The notes under the pieces were generated by a model that did not search any database, was not told where the DNA came from, and saw only the letters and a list, made by a program, of their open reading frames with translations. A DNA stretch of 64,000 nucleotides from Cunninghamia lanceolata (Eukaryota; Streptophyta; Pinopsida; Cupressales; Cupressaceae): the NCBI GenBank assembly GCA_027924645.1, contig BSBN01001017.1, positions 5,420,501 to 5,484,500 on the forward strand, read 5' to 3'. Both the position numbers and the translations under genes were made by a program. Positions 35,338 through 46,379 of the stretch are shown piece after piece. Numbering within the stretch: position 1 is the stretch's first letter; every line of letters starts with the position of its first letter.

Positions 35338-37557
35338 TGTTGGCACTAATTTTGGTCTGGATCTGAGCGCAGATGTTGGAGGGTTTTTTCTTTTTGGGCC
35401 CTAAGTTTCCTTGTTCATTGCTGTGACTTTCTCTATCGGCGAAACTTCTTTTTGAGTGCTTAGATTATGATTGAACCATCGTTTTGAACCACCGCGTTGA
35501 ACCCTTTTGGTTCATGCTTCAACGGTTCAAGGCTTTGTGTTTGTGTTCGGCAAATGTTCTTTTTGAAGTGCTCCGTTCGGCATTGAACTTCTCGGTTGAA
35601 CCATCCGTTTGAACCGGTTCATGGTTCAAAGGTTCGGAGCTTTATGTTTTTGGTTCATCAGAGTGATCGGCATTATCGGTGAGTTATTTTTTGTTCCCTC
35701 TGATGTGTTTGGTTTGGCCAATGGAAATGCCATTGGTGTGATATTCATCGTCGGCAGGCTTCATTTGTGTTTGGCCGATGGATGTTATCGGCGTGTGTTG
35801 TATTGTCGGCGTGAGTGTTTTGAGTTGTGCCGATGATGGGGGGCTTGGCCGATGGGACCAAGGAGGATGTGTCTATCGTGGTGACAAGTTCTATCGGTGT
35901 AGGCATTTTGTTGTTCGCCGATGGCTTTGGTCATACCGACAGGCGAGGAATGTGGAGACTTCATCGGTGAGAGTTTGGTCCATCAGCTGGGGAGCTTTGG
36001 GTTTGGCCAAAAGTGGAGGTTTTGCCGACGAGGGTGTTTTGGTGGCCATCAGGGAGAGTTGGTCTATCAGCCAAGGAAGCTTTTGGGCTGGCCGATAGAC
36101 TATGTCTGGCTGACAGAGGCTTGCGGAGGTGTCGTCGGTGAGATGATTGAGATCGGCGGGAGGATTTGGGAGTTGGCCGATGGCCTGGGTCTGGGCGATG
36201 GGCTTTTGGGTGAAGGAGCGTGTGTCGAGCGTGGCAAAAGTGCTCAACACCTATTATGCTCACGACCATGTTTTTAAGGTATTGAAGGAGTCTCCGTGGC
36301 ACCAATGTGGGACTAATCTCCCTGTATAATTTGAAACTGCGATAGAACATGTTTTGGCGGGAATTTCTTTTTTGAGGTGCTGCGACGGTTTTCAAGCGGC
36401 CGCGGGTGGTTGGGCCATCAATGGCGACTGTAGCAGGAGTATGGGCGATGGTACAAGCGATTAAATTGCCCGATTGTGAATGAAGACTCCCAGATGGCGG
36501 CGCAAGGCTCGAGGCCTCCCTTGTCTGCTGCATTGATGGATTCTAAGCGCCATTCCTTTGAAGGATCTGTATCTAGCAAATTTTTGTAAAAGCCTTGTAA
36601 TTAATTGCTGTGGTACACTTTCTGGCTAATATAAGCAGACTGTGTTACCATTGTTTTGGTTGTTGAAAACTAGACATTTTGGCTCTGTAATAAGATACAA
36701 CTGGTTTTGGTTGCTCTGTGCAGCAAAACTTGTGAGTTTATGTATCTCCTGTTGTACGTTTGTGCATGAATCCACTGATTTCATGGTCAATTTTATATGA
36801 ATAATGCTATGTTTGCAAGTGTTATGCTGATTCTGTCTCCAGTTTTGCATGTATCTTTCTTCTTCGTCCAGGCATTCAAGGAATGTCTGAGATTCTAGAA
36901 CATAGAATTCCTGTGTTGAATGTTTAATCTTTTAACTTCTGCTCAAGGGGTAGATTAAATTGTTTTTAGATTGAATATTGGGAAGGGTATACTGCAATAG
37001 GGATGCCATAAGTATAGACAGCTTAACACTCTGTATTGGGAGATATCTGTAAGGCAGATATCATGTATATCCCCCTGAAATCTAGTTTTAGTTGTTCATG
37101 CTGATCATTCACAGGTGTATGTCTACCGACTCCAAGCCCTGGATAGGCACCAATCTAGCTCTGTGTTGAGGTTATATACCATGTCCAGCTTTGCATCCAA
37201 AAATCAAATCAAACCATTTCATCCTTCCACCTGTTAGTTGTAGGAGTAGGATTAGGATCCCTGCGTACTCTCATACCCAACCAGACATATATGTCCAAGA
37301 ATGTTGCCAACCTTGTGATTTGTTATACAAATCTTGGTCCTTACGTGAGAGTATTTTGCCTATTGCTGTCAAGTTATATCTTTCTATCATTGAGCTAGTT
37401 AAGGTCATACTTTTATCAAATAGGGACACCCCCCTTGGTGCGGTAGAACCAGAAGTGAAGGGGAGGAGCTAACGCAACCTCCTGTATTCAGTTGGCTGAA
37501 TCTGCCTGTGCATTAGAACTGGCAAACCCTAATGCTGATTCAGAAGAAAAACCAACA
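35338..37557 (+). repeat. 5' LTR of TRG
   Basis: The first third (35460-35650) repeats GGTTCAA/TTGAACC motifs, including a GAACCGGTTC palindrome at 35613-35622. The stretch 35690-36230 is GC- and CpG-rich and repeats GGCCGATGG/CATCGGC more than ten times. The 3' half is AT-rich with the TATA-like TAATATAAGCAG near 36628. Several overlapping open frames of 75-190 codons in both strands follow from the base composition and the repeats, and I do not call them genes. Confidence 0.9.
35690..36230 (+). promoter_or_regulatory. CpG-rich GGCCGATGG motif cluster in U3 of TRG
   Basis: GC content is clearly above the flanks and CpG is frequent. The short motif GCCGATGG or its complement recurs at irregular spacing. 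The same cluster is in the other LTR at 40540-41040, where several copies differ by single C/T or G/A changes. Likely enhancer/promoter of the element. Confidence 0.5.
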
Positions 37558-38172
37558 AAATGGCGACTCTACTGGGGATGGTGATTTGAAAATTGTTATT
37601 TTTGTCCTCCTTGGTGAAATATCTGTGTGCCCATCCGAGTCACCAACAAAATGGCGACTCTGCTGGGGAGATCAATGTCATATCCATGAAAGTTTGAGTC
37701 TACGAGATTGAAGAATTAGGCCTGGATGTGTTTGTTGCAGCAGAGAAAAAGGTTGTATATGTGACTCTGCTGGTGGATGACCCAAAAAGAAAGAAATCAA
37801 TTTGCAGCTTCAGCTTGTTTGAAGCTCATTCCTCTTCAAGGAGGTGGTGACTCTGCATCAAAGAACCTGATAAAAGAACAAAATCAGTCATAGAAGAATT
37901 TGCAGCTCTGCAACATATCCAGGTATTTCATATTGTTTGACAGACTCCCTATTTGGTGAGATAGCACTGGTTAAAAGGGAAAAATTGGTGAAAGCAGAGC
38001 TTGCATGCTTTTATTAGAACTTATTTTGTATTTCAAAGGGCATGCAATGTTGCTAAAAAGACTCATTTAAAGGACTTTAGGAAAGTTTGAAAAAATAGTC
38101 TAAATTTTGAGTGCCTAAAGTCATTGTTTGTAGAAAATCTAAGTAGAGAGGAGGGTTGCAAAAACATAAAGG
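37558..38172 (+). other. TRG leader with primer-site motif and its partial copies
   Basis: Three bases after the LTR stands TGGCGACTCTACTGGGGATG (37561-37580), the primer-binding site by position; tRNA not assigned. The LTR-end plus primer-site junction is repeated at 37649-37672 (ACCAACAAAATGGCGACTCT, then GCTGGGGA), with weaker copies near 37759 (GTGACTCTGCTGGTGG) and 37847 (GGTGACTCTGC). No gene. Confidence 0.6.
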
Positions 38173-39747
38173 ATGTATTATCAGCCTATGCACCCTTGTG
38201 AAGTGTCAAGTGCAAAAATGTATAGTAGTCAGTCCCAACAATGTAATAAAAGAAGTTTCAACATAGACAAATATAAGCCCATAAATTTCAATGGCATTTG
38301 TGGCTATCCAAATGCTTTTCCACCTAAAATCAAATTTTTTTTGCCTAAATTTAATGGTATGAAGGATGAATCAGCTGAAAGACACTTACAACAGTTTATG
38401 AATGTGATAGATGACTTTGAGATTGACCATGAGGATGTGGTTATGAGATTATTTGTTCAATCTCTAGATGAAGATGCAAGGGACTGGTTTTCCTACCTTC
38501 CAGCTCACTCTGTCAGCTCTTGGCATGGTTTTAAATCTGCATTTCTAGTACAATATGGTGAAAGAATCTCTGAATATGCAGTTATTAGTAATTTTATGTA
38601 CATCCATATTGAAGAAGGTGAGTTGATCCCAGCCTTTAACCTCAGATTTATGAGGGCATTGAATAGAATTCCAGAATGCATGAGACCTAATGATGCACTG
38701 TGCTTAGTTGTCTATTTGGGAGCTTTTGATAAGAAAATGAGTTACAGATTAAGAGACAAGGAGCCCACCACATTGCATCAGGCACATCAGTTTGCAATAG
38801 ATATTGAAAACAATTGGAGGTATGGAATACAAAAGGGTTATTTTTCTAAAAATTTTTGTTGTCTTGCAGCCCCCGATGTTAATGAAAGATTTAATTCAGG
38901 AGTTGACAATGAATGTCAAAGTATTCACACCCCTATTGTCCCAGTTTTTGCATCATTTCAAGTTGATGATGTTTCTGTTATAAAGGAGGATGTCTTGTTT
39001 TGCCCAACAAATGAAGTTGAAAACAATGGTTTTTCAAGTAATATTTACATACCAGCCCTTATCAAAGAGCCATCATGTTTAAATGATCCAGTTGTGCAAG
39101 GTTGTGATCATGTGGATCAACAGTCAGTATCAGTTTCATCAGGAAGTATTAGAGGGATGGAGAATGATGCAGATACCTCAACTTCAGAATGCATTGAAAC
39201 AGCAGAAATCTTGTATATGGGGCAATCAGTTGATAGAAATGATATCCATGATCAATTCATGGATCAGGTTTGTTCTTCTTATGACTCTGGATCTGATAGT
39301 ACTAAAGAAGAATTGGAGTATCATGAAGAAGAAGCAGAGGCCTTTGCGGCGAGTGTTAATCCCTTTTATGATGAGTCTACAGATGCCTTTGATGCTGTGA
39401 ATCTTGACTTTCAGTGGTGTAGGATTAATCCTCTTTTTGAGGATGATGATGAATATAAGGAGACTGTTGACCTTGGTGTTACATCAGTTTGTGAGTGGGG
39501 GGCATCTGAATCAGATATCTTCAGTTCTTGTGAAGATACTATGGATTTGCAAACTGTGAATGATGGATGTTCATCATCACCTGGTTTAGATATGTACAAC
39601 ATTGGGTGTGTGGATCAGGATTTATTTTCAATATCAGTAGATATTGGGGGTCTCATTTTTTCTAAGTATTTTGAGTTTTTGGATCAGCTGGATGAGTGCT
39701 TGATGGTGTGCAGTAGCCAGATAAATGATGAAGACTGCCAAGAGTAG
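38173..39747 (+). CDS. gag-like protein of TRG, intact 524 codons
   Basis: The only long intact frame in the window. Residues 1-60 are a basic leader. Residues about 58-220 are a Retrotrans_gag-type domain: FLPKFNGMKDESAERHLQQF, then DEDARDWFSYLPAHSVSSW, FLVQYGERISEYAVISNF and RALNRIPECMRPNDALC. The rest is acidic and Ser-rich without a CCHC knuckle. By family it should form or enter the cytoplasmic particle and bind element RNA, with RT and integrase supplied by another element. Start chosen at the first ATG of the open frame, 615 bases after the LTR. The lack of stops where neighbouring elements are riddled with TAG suggests recent activity. A TAG ends it, but the frame stays open beyond. 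Confidence 0.8.
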   Translation: MYYQPMHPCEVSSAKMYSSQSQQCNKRSFNIDKYKPINFNGICGYPNAFPPKIKFFLPKFNGMKDESAERHLQQFMNVIDDFEIDHEDVVMRLFVQSLDEDARDWFSYLPAHSVSSWHGFKSAFLVQYGERISEYAVISNFMYIHIEEGELIPAFNLRFMRALNRIPECMRPNDALCLVVYLGAFDKKMSYRLRDKEPTTLHQAHQFAIDIENNWRYGIQKGYFSKNFCCLAAPDVNERFNSGVDNECQSIHTPIVPVFASFQVDDVSVIKEDVLFCPTNEVENNGFSSNIYIPALIKEPSCLNDPVVQGCDHVDQQSVSVSSGSIRGMENDADTSTSECIETAEILYMGQSVDRNDIHDQFMDQVCSSYDSGSDSTKEELEYHEEEAEAFAASVNPFYDESTDAFDAVNLDFQWCRINPLFEDDDEYKETVDLGVTSVCEWGASESDIFSSCEDTMDLQTVNDGCSSSPGLDMYNIGCVDQDLFSISVDIGGLIFSKYFEFLDQLDECLMVCSSQINDEDCQE

Positions 39748-40032
39748 TATGATGTACCTTCTGAAGAGTATAACATGCATATGTTGCTTAATACTGAAGG
39801 ATTTTTTAGCATGTATGGCTGCATGTTTGATTTTGAAATACAGAGTGACAGAGGCAGTACTACAAGTGGCAAGATGTCAAAAATGGTGGAATATCTAATT
39901 GAGCAGATGACCTTATGGGAAAACTATGCCAATCTTTTCAGTTGGGATTGGGATCTTTCAGTTTGGAATCAGGTATTTGGCAGAAAAAAATTTTGGTTCT
40001 TCCTTTTTGGCTACCCGAGGCCACCCAAGTGA
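39748..40032 (+). CDS. in-frame extension after the TRG gag stop
   Basis: The same reading frame continues after a single TAG (39745-39747) for 94 more codons to 40032, including MHMLLNTEGFFSMYGCMFDF and EQMTLWENYANLFSWDWD. Either the TAG is a recent CAG-to-TAG change that shortened gag, or it is read through. The sequence is not low complexity and looks like genuine former coding sequence. No known domain. Confidence 0.45.
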   Translation, partial: YDVPSEEYNMHMLLNTEGFFSMYGCMFDFEIQSDRGSTTSGKMSKMVEYLIEQMTLWENYANLFSWDWDLSVWNQVFGRKKFWFFLFGYPRPPK

Positions 40033-40170
40033 TGACTAAAAATATAGTTTTTGTGCAGGTTGGTGCAATGATCGACTCTGTTGCCCAATAGATATGGCCT
40101 AATCTGCGAAACCAGAGATTCTGAGGTCCTCGCTGCAGTTTTGCACCTGCACGTCCCCAGACAGAGCCAG
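40033..40170 (+). other. TRG 3' internal end
   Basis: Short non-coding stretch before the 3' LTR. The bases before the LTR (CCCCAGACAGAGCCAG) are only partly purine, so the polypurine tract is weak or atypical. Confidence 0.45.
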
Positions 40171-42390
40171 TGTTGGCACTAATTTTGGTCTGGATATGAG
40201 TGCAGATGTTGGAGGGTTTTTTCTTTTTGGGCCCTAAGTTTCCTTGTTCATCGCTGTGACTTTCTATATCGACGAAACTTCTTTTTGAGTGCTCAGATTA
40301 TGATTGAACCATCATTTTGAACCACCACGTTGAACCATTTTGGTTCATGGTTCAACGGTTCAAGGCTTTGTGTTTGTGTTCAGCAAATGTTCTTTTTGAA
40401 GTGCTCTGTTCGGCGTTGAACTTCTCGGTTGAACCATCCATTTGAATCGGTTCATGGTTCAAAGGTTCGGAGCTTTATGTTTTTGGTTCATCGGAGTGAT
40501 CGACATTATCGGCGAGTTATTTTTTGTTCCCTCCAATGTGTTTGGTTTGGCCGATGGAAATGCCATCGGTGTGATATTCATCGTCGGCAGGCTTCATTTG
40601 TGTTTGGCCGATGGATGTTATCGGCATGTGTTGTATTGTCGGCGTGAGTGTTTTGAGTTGTGCCGACGATGGGGGGCTTGGCCGATGGGACCAAGGAGGA
40701 TGTGTCTATCGTGGTGACAAGTTCTATTGGTGTAGGCATTTTGTTGTTCGCCGATGGCTTTGGTCATACTGACAGGCGAGGAATGTGGAGACTTCATCGG
40801 TGAGAGTTTGGTCCATCGGCTGGGGAGCTTTGGGTTTGGCCGACAGTGGAGGTTTCACCGACGAGGGTGTTTTGGTGGCCATCGGGGAAAGTTGGTCTAT
40901 CAGCCAAGGAAGCTTTTGGGCTGGCCGATAGACTATGTCTGGCCAACAGAGGCTTGCGGAGGTGTCGTCAGTGAGACGATTGAGATTGGCGGGAGGATTT
41001 GGGAGTTGGCCGATGGCCTGGGTCTGGGCGATGGGCTTTTGGGTGAAGGAGTGTGTGTCAAGAGTGGTAAAAGCGCTCGACACCTATTATGCTCGCGACC
41101 ATGTTTTTAAGGTATTGAAGGAGTCTCCGCGACACCAATGTGGGACTAATCTCCCTGTATAATTTGAAACTGCGATAGAATGCGTTTTGGCAGGAATTTC
41201 TTTTTTGAGGTGCTGCGACGGTTTTCAAGCGGCCGCGGGTGGTTGGGCCATCAATGGTGACTGTAGCAGGAGTATGGGCGATGGTACAAGTGATTAAACT
41301 GCCCGATTGTGAATGAAGACTCCCAGATGGCGGTGCAAGGCTCGAGGCCTCCCTTGTCTGCTGCATTGATGGATTTTGAGCGCCATTCCTTTGAAGGATC
41401 TATATCTGGCAGATTTTTGTAAAAGCCTTGTAATTAATTACTGTGGTACACTTTCTGGCTAATATAAGCAGACTGTGTTACCATTGTTTTGGTTGTTGAA
41501 AACTAGACATTTTGGCTCTGTAATAAGATACAACTAGTTTTGGTTGCTCTGTGCAACAAAACTTGCGAGTTTATGTATCTCCTGTTGTACGTTTGTGCAT
41601 GAATCCACTGATTTCATGGTCAATTTTATATGAATAATGCTATGTTTGCATGTGTTATGCTGATTCTGTCTCCAGTTTTGCATGTATCTTTCTTCTGAGT
41701 CCAGGCATTCAAGGAATGTCTAAGATTCTAGAACATAGAATTCCTATGTTGAATGTTTAATCTTTTAACTTCTGCTCAAGGGGTAGATTAAACTATTTTT
41801 AGATTGAATATTGGGAAGGGTATACTGCAATAGGGATGCCATAAGTATAGACAGTTTAACACTCTATATTGGGAGATATCTGTAAGGCAGATATCATGTA
41901 TATCCCCCTAAAATCTAGTTTTAGTTGTTCATGCTGATCATTCACAGGTGTATGTCTACCGACTCCAAGCCCTGGATAGGCATCAATCTAGCTCTGTGTT
42001 GAGGTTATATACCATGTCCAGCTTTGCATCCAAAAATCAAATCAAACCATTTCATCCTTCCACCTGTTAGTTGTAGGAGTAGGATTAGGATCCCTGCGTA
42101 CTCTCATACCCAACCAGACATATATGTCTAAGAATGTTGCCAACCTTGTGATTTGTTATACAAATCTTGGTCCTTACGTGAGAGTATTCTGCCTGTTGCT
42201 GTCAAGTTATATCTTTCTGTCATTGAGCTAGTCAAGGTCATACTTTTATCAAATAGGGACACCCCCCTTGGTGCAGTAGAACCAGAAGTGAAGGGGAGGA
42301 GCTCACGCAACCTCCTGTATTCAGTTGGCTGAATCTGCCTGTGCGTTAGAACTGGCAAACCCTAATGCTGATTCAGAAGAAAAACCAACA
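40171..42390 (+). repeat. 3' LTR of TRG
   Basis: Same length (2,220 bp) and ends as 35338-37557, followed directly by the GACAC duplication and then by the resumed LTR of copia C. Most differences from the 5' LTR are C/T or G/A changes, many at CpG. Confidence 0.92.
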
Positions 42391-42395
42391 GACAC

Positions 42396-43747
42396 AACAT
42401 GAAACATGTAGAGGGCAAGCCTTAACATGAGCTACACACTACTCTAGGAAGCAAAACACACCTTGTGGACCTCACCACATGCTTATCCTAGTCCTAAACA
42501 TCCTTCACAGCATCATCCTTCAAGCAACAACATTTGCATGCTTCACAAATTTGAATTAGGTTGTCCTTAAGCAAGAAAACATGAAGCTTGTATCACATCG
42601 GTCTTCACAAACTTGGTGGTACTCATGACTGATTAGACATTACTTTTTCTTCTTTTAGATGAGTCAGTAGGACCTATACAACATCTTCACACCATCCTTG
42701 AACTATGCACAACAAATTTGTTTTGCACATCATCAACCTTCCTCAATTGGCCAATTAAGAGCACAACCCAACAACACCATCATTTCAGACCACAACTAGT
42801 TCCAGAGAAGATAGAAAGCATCTTGTGGAGCAACTAGAAGCATCACAAGATCATCCTTCATCAATCAATCTATGATTTCATGCAACAACAGGTTGGCGCA
42901 CATCATCTGAGAACAACTAGGCATCCAAAACTATCTGTATCACAACTGTCATTTGAAAACTAAACTTGCGGACCTCCAAACCACTTGAAGCACATATGGA
43001 TGCACTCATACACAACTCTAAACATATCCTCAAAATTGTATAATCAAATCTTCACTTGCGGAGGAATGCAGAGCATTTCAATCAGCTTTTATCATCACAT
43101 TATACTGCCAGGGCACAGGCCAAAACTCAATCACTTGTAACTTTCATTGCGGAGGAGTACATGATTTGAAACTTTAGATTTGGCACCTTTATAGCATACT
43201 TAACTTAACTTCTTAACTGCATGACCATATCTTCAAATGCAGAGGATTGCGAAGCATTTGACCAAACAATCTTCTAGGCAGCTTCTTGCAACTGTAACCT
43301 TTACTAACATTCAGAGGCCAGAACTTTCTTGTAGCAATTCACAGTTTCCTAGGATCATAAAAAATGATCATATAACATGATTTAGGTCATCAGAAACATA
43401 TTCTCATCCTCAACATAGCTTCTAATTCCCATCTTAATATATCATCATTCATCTTTTTGATTCTAATTCCCATCTTAATATGCAATCATCTTTTACTGAC
43501 CACAGACATGCTGAATACACCTTGTCTTAACATTAATTAGAGGATGACATCAAACCATGAACATCAATAACCAACCATAAACATCAGCATCATCATTGCA
43601 TCTCATTGCATCTTTGTTACTAATCAGGGCATGACATCCAACCATAAACATCACCATCATACATCACCACATGATATTATTGACATCAATGACAACCTTA
43701 TGACAGTGTTGACATCAATGACAACCTTAGGAACCATATGTGTAATA
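42396..43747 (-). repeat. 3' LTR of copia C, inner part
   Basis: Continuation of LTR C after TRG; the native LTR is about 2.19 kb without the insertion. It ends TGTGTAATA at 43747, where the related LTRs A and B end in AACA before the same ATCTCCC block, so the final CA has changed to TA. No gene; short repeats of TTGACATCAATGACAAC occur near 43675 and 43705. Confidence 0.75.
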
Positions 43748-43763
43748 ATCTCCCCCCTTGGCA
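43748..43763 (-). promoter_or_regulatory. polypurine tract of copia C
   Basis: On the minus strand CCAAGGGGGGAGATTA abuts the LTR. The same block precedes the 3' LTRs of A (50183-50197) and B (46073-46088). Confidence 0.75.
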
Positions 43764-43811
43764 TTAATGGTAACACACACTTGCTTATTCTCCCCCTTAG
43801 GGCATAACTTT

Positions 43812-44584
43812 TGTAGACACTAAAAATTGCCCTAGATAATCTCATCCATAGTTAAATAAATATTTATATTTATTTAATTATCATTGTTCTTATTCCCTCC
43901 AAATTAAATAAATAATTAAATTTATTTAATTATTCTTATCTTAATTTTTCCTCCAAATTAAATAAATACTTAAATTTATTTAATTATCCTTATCTTAATC
44001 TTTCCTCCAAATTAAATAAATATTTATATTTATTTAATTTTAATTATCTAGCCTTTCTTTCTATAATTAAATAAATATTTATTATTTATTTAATTATTCA
44101 TGCCACAAATTAATTACAATTCTATTTTAATTAATTAAATATACTTACCATATTGATCTCCCAGTTCTCTCTCTCTCCCTCTCTCTCTCCTTTTACCATC
44201 TCTATTTTCTATCTCTTGAATTTGGAAACTTTCTCCAATCTTCATCAGTTAACTTCAATTTATCTTCTATTGAACAATGACAACTTTCTTGCTTTTCTTC
44301 CACCAAAAAATCTATAAAAACCTACCATTCTTATTCTTTTAGACTCTCTTGGACGACATAGGGAAACTATATTGAAATTTTCATATGAATTGTGCATCAA
44401 AAAATCTGAGAGCAAAGCTTCCTTTTAGCCATTTCTCCCAAGGAGGAAAAGAGTAGAGCAATGGAGTGCAAATTAGGATGAAATTATTCTATGTTTTAAT
44501 GTTTTATTCTTTTGATTTCATCTTGGATTACTTGATTGTTTGTGATTGTTTTTGATATCTTAATGGTGAAATTTATAGTACACA
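43812..44584 (+). mobile_element. solo LTR, 773 bp, related to LTR G
   Basis: Starts TGTAGACACTAAAAATTG and ends TAGTACACA. Flanks ACTTT (43807-43811) and ACTTC (44585-44589) form a near-perfect target duplication. A unit of about 58 bp (CCTCCAAATTAAATAAAT... TTTATTTAATTAT) repeats about three times at 43895-44045. A CT-rich tract is at 44160-44193 and a TATA box CTATAAAAA at 44312-44320. It is inserted in the 3' end of copia C. No internal sequence, hence formed by LTR-LTR recombination. Confidence 0.75.
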
Positions 44585-44680
44585 ACTTCTTCTAGCAACA
44601 AACGGACTCCCCTTGTCATCAACAACCACTACCTTCTCCCCTAAGAGGTAGCCACCATCAGTCCAGGAACCACTATGCAT

Positions 44681-44964
44681 CTAGCAAGAAGAAGGAGGGG
44701 CAATTACCCCTAACTTCTGGCAAAAATACTCAAAGGTATCCTTTGCAAGAGTTTTTGTAAAAATGTCTACAATCTGATCCTTGGTTGGAACATATTCCAA
44801 CTTCACTTCCTTATCTACAACCTTCTCTCTCAAGAAGTGATACCTAATTGATATATGCTTGGTTCTAGAATGCATCACTAGATTCTTGGAAATGTTGATA
44901 ACACTTGTATTATCACACAAAATAGGAATAGGCTCATCATATAGTACCTTGATATCCTTGAGGG
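44681..44964 (-). pseudogene. end of RNase H of copia C
   Basis: Minus-strand C-terminus of copia pol, with CDNTSVINISKNLVMHSRTK, then HISIRYHFLREKV and DIFTKTLAKDTFEYFCQKLG, ending at a stop at 44681-44683. It continues into 58629-59294 across element B. Confidence 0.85.
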
Positions 44965-46072
44965 TGTTGATAACTGAGACAGGGGGTGAATCAGTTATCT
45001 TAATTACTTTAACTTTTTGATCTTCTTTAGCAATTAGTGCAGCATCAAATCATATAAGCAAACATACCCATGAAAACAAAAATAACATCAATACACATGA
45101 CACAAGGATTTTGACGTGGAAAACCCTGTTAAGGGAAAAACCACGGGGTGATTAACCCAACATTGTATTCTCTGTTAAAAGAATAAGATTGTACAAAATG
45201 ACACTTGGCAATTAGGGCTCACTGCCCAAGCACACTGCTCACAAGAGGCTCAGAGCCTACAAGAGACTCACTATCTACAAGTTATAAAGAGTGTAACAAG
45301 ATACTTGAACTGATGAGAAGCATCCACATATGCTGCAGTTCAGTTCCGGTTAGGCTCAGTACACTGATCTACTGCACTTCATTCTTCCTCTTCTTTGGTG
45401 TTGCTGTCCTGTCACATACCGGACCTACCTTACTATTTTCACACTGCTCTTCTACTTTTCTTTGCACTTCATACACACACACACACTCTTTCACATCCAA
45501 AACCATCTGGTATATATATCCGCACCAATTATTTCAACACCTTTCTAGTCGGCATCCGGAATAGTCAATGTTTTTCCAAACTCTGATTTGTTGGTTGAAT
45601 CCTTACTTATCAAGTGATGCGTATCAAAGAGATGCTTATAGAAGTCATCAATCATGTTAGCCAATCATGAATGATACCTAAAGAAACTTGATCACCATCA
45701 ATAACTCATCCGGATTTAGGTCTGATGTTTTGCCGGTCAGTTCTTCCTCTGTCAGCTCTGCCAAACAGGAACCCAACACTTAGGAATTCATATCTTTTCA
45801 CTCTTACATCTCTGAAGGCTCAATCTCTAAAATATATTAGTCAAGGTACTCCACTTGACTTCCCCAAGTCCGCACTTTACTGAGATACTTCCTCTGAGAG
45901 ATCTGGACCTGACTGCCGGACCTTGCTACATACTTTGTTCTTGCTTACTGGACCAAGATACACTTCAATCTGTCTTCCAGTATGGTCATATCATGTCCTG
46001 CGGATGTGAGGGATGGACTTTGTTGCCATTAATGACAATACTCATGAAGCCACATAGTGTCTCTTGCCAACA
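44965..46072 (-). repeat. 3' LTR of B, 1,108 bp
   Basis: Near-identical to 57519-58623. The hairpin GATAACTGA/TCAGTTATC is at 44969-44999. The segment GGGCTCACTGCCCAAGCACA with degenerate GGCTC...GAGCC copies is at 45214-45285, and a CA microsatellite at 45472-45487. Open frames in it are by chance. Confidence 0.88.
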
Positions 46073-46088
46073 ATCTCCCCCTTTGGCA
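46073..46088 (-). promoter_or_regulatory. polypurine tract of B
   Basis: Minus-strand GCCAAAGGGGGAGATT ends at the LTR boundary; canonical position. Confidence 0.8.
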
Positions 46089-46379
46089 TTGATGACAACA
46101 CTTAGTGAAAAATGACTAAATGATGCTCTGTTCTTGTGTACACTTTTCCGGGGCTCCCCCTTAGCTATATCCCTCATTTTTCACTGCTCCTCACTCTGCC
46201 TTTGACATCAATGGCAAAGGGTAGGATCCGTATACCCCAAAAAAATCCAAAAATCCAACTATAATTAACCGCATAGGAGTATATACATATTATACTTACA
46301 TCTATTGAAGAATGTTTGTAAAAGTTGTCTTTAACTAGACAAATTCTATTGCCCAACTCTGCTTCATTCTATCCAGGAT

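Larger units (their letters stand above)
35338..42390 (+). mobile_element. TRG: gag-only non-autonomous LTR retrotransposon, complete, 7,053 bp
   Basis: Two 2,220-bp LTRs (35338-37557 and 40171-42390), both starting TGTTGGCACTAATTTTGG and ending AAACCAACA, flank 2,613 bp of interior. The target duplication GACAC is perfect (35333-35337 and 42391-42395). The interior holds one gag frame and no protease, RT, RNase H or integrase. This is the layout of TR-GAG elements, which need another element's enzymes. LTRs of equal length and high identity (about one difference per 30-40 bases by eye) make it one of the younger insertions in the window. Confidence 0.93.

Noticed and set aside
35891..36533. 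Overlapping open frames of 119-190 codons in TRG LTRs on both strands
   Set aside because: Caused by GC-rich repeated motifs; several frames overlap at once and no one frame is favoured by the differences between LTR copies.
45205..45564. 119-codon plus-strand frame in LTR B, repeated at 57754-58137
   Set aside because: LTR non-coding sequence duplicated with the element; contains a CA microsatellite and no domain.
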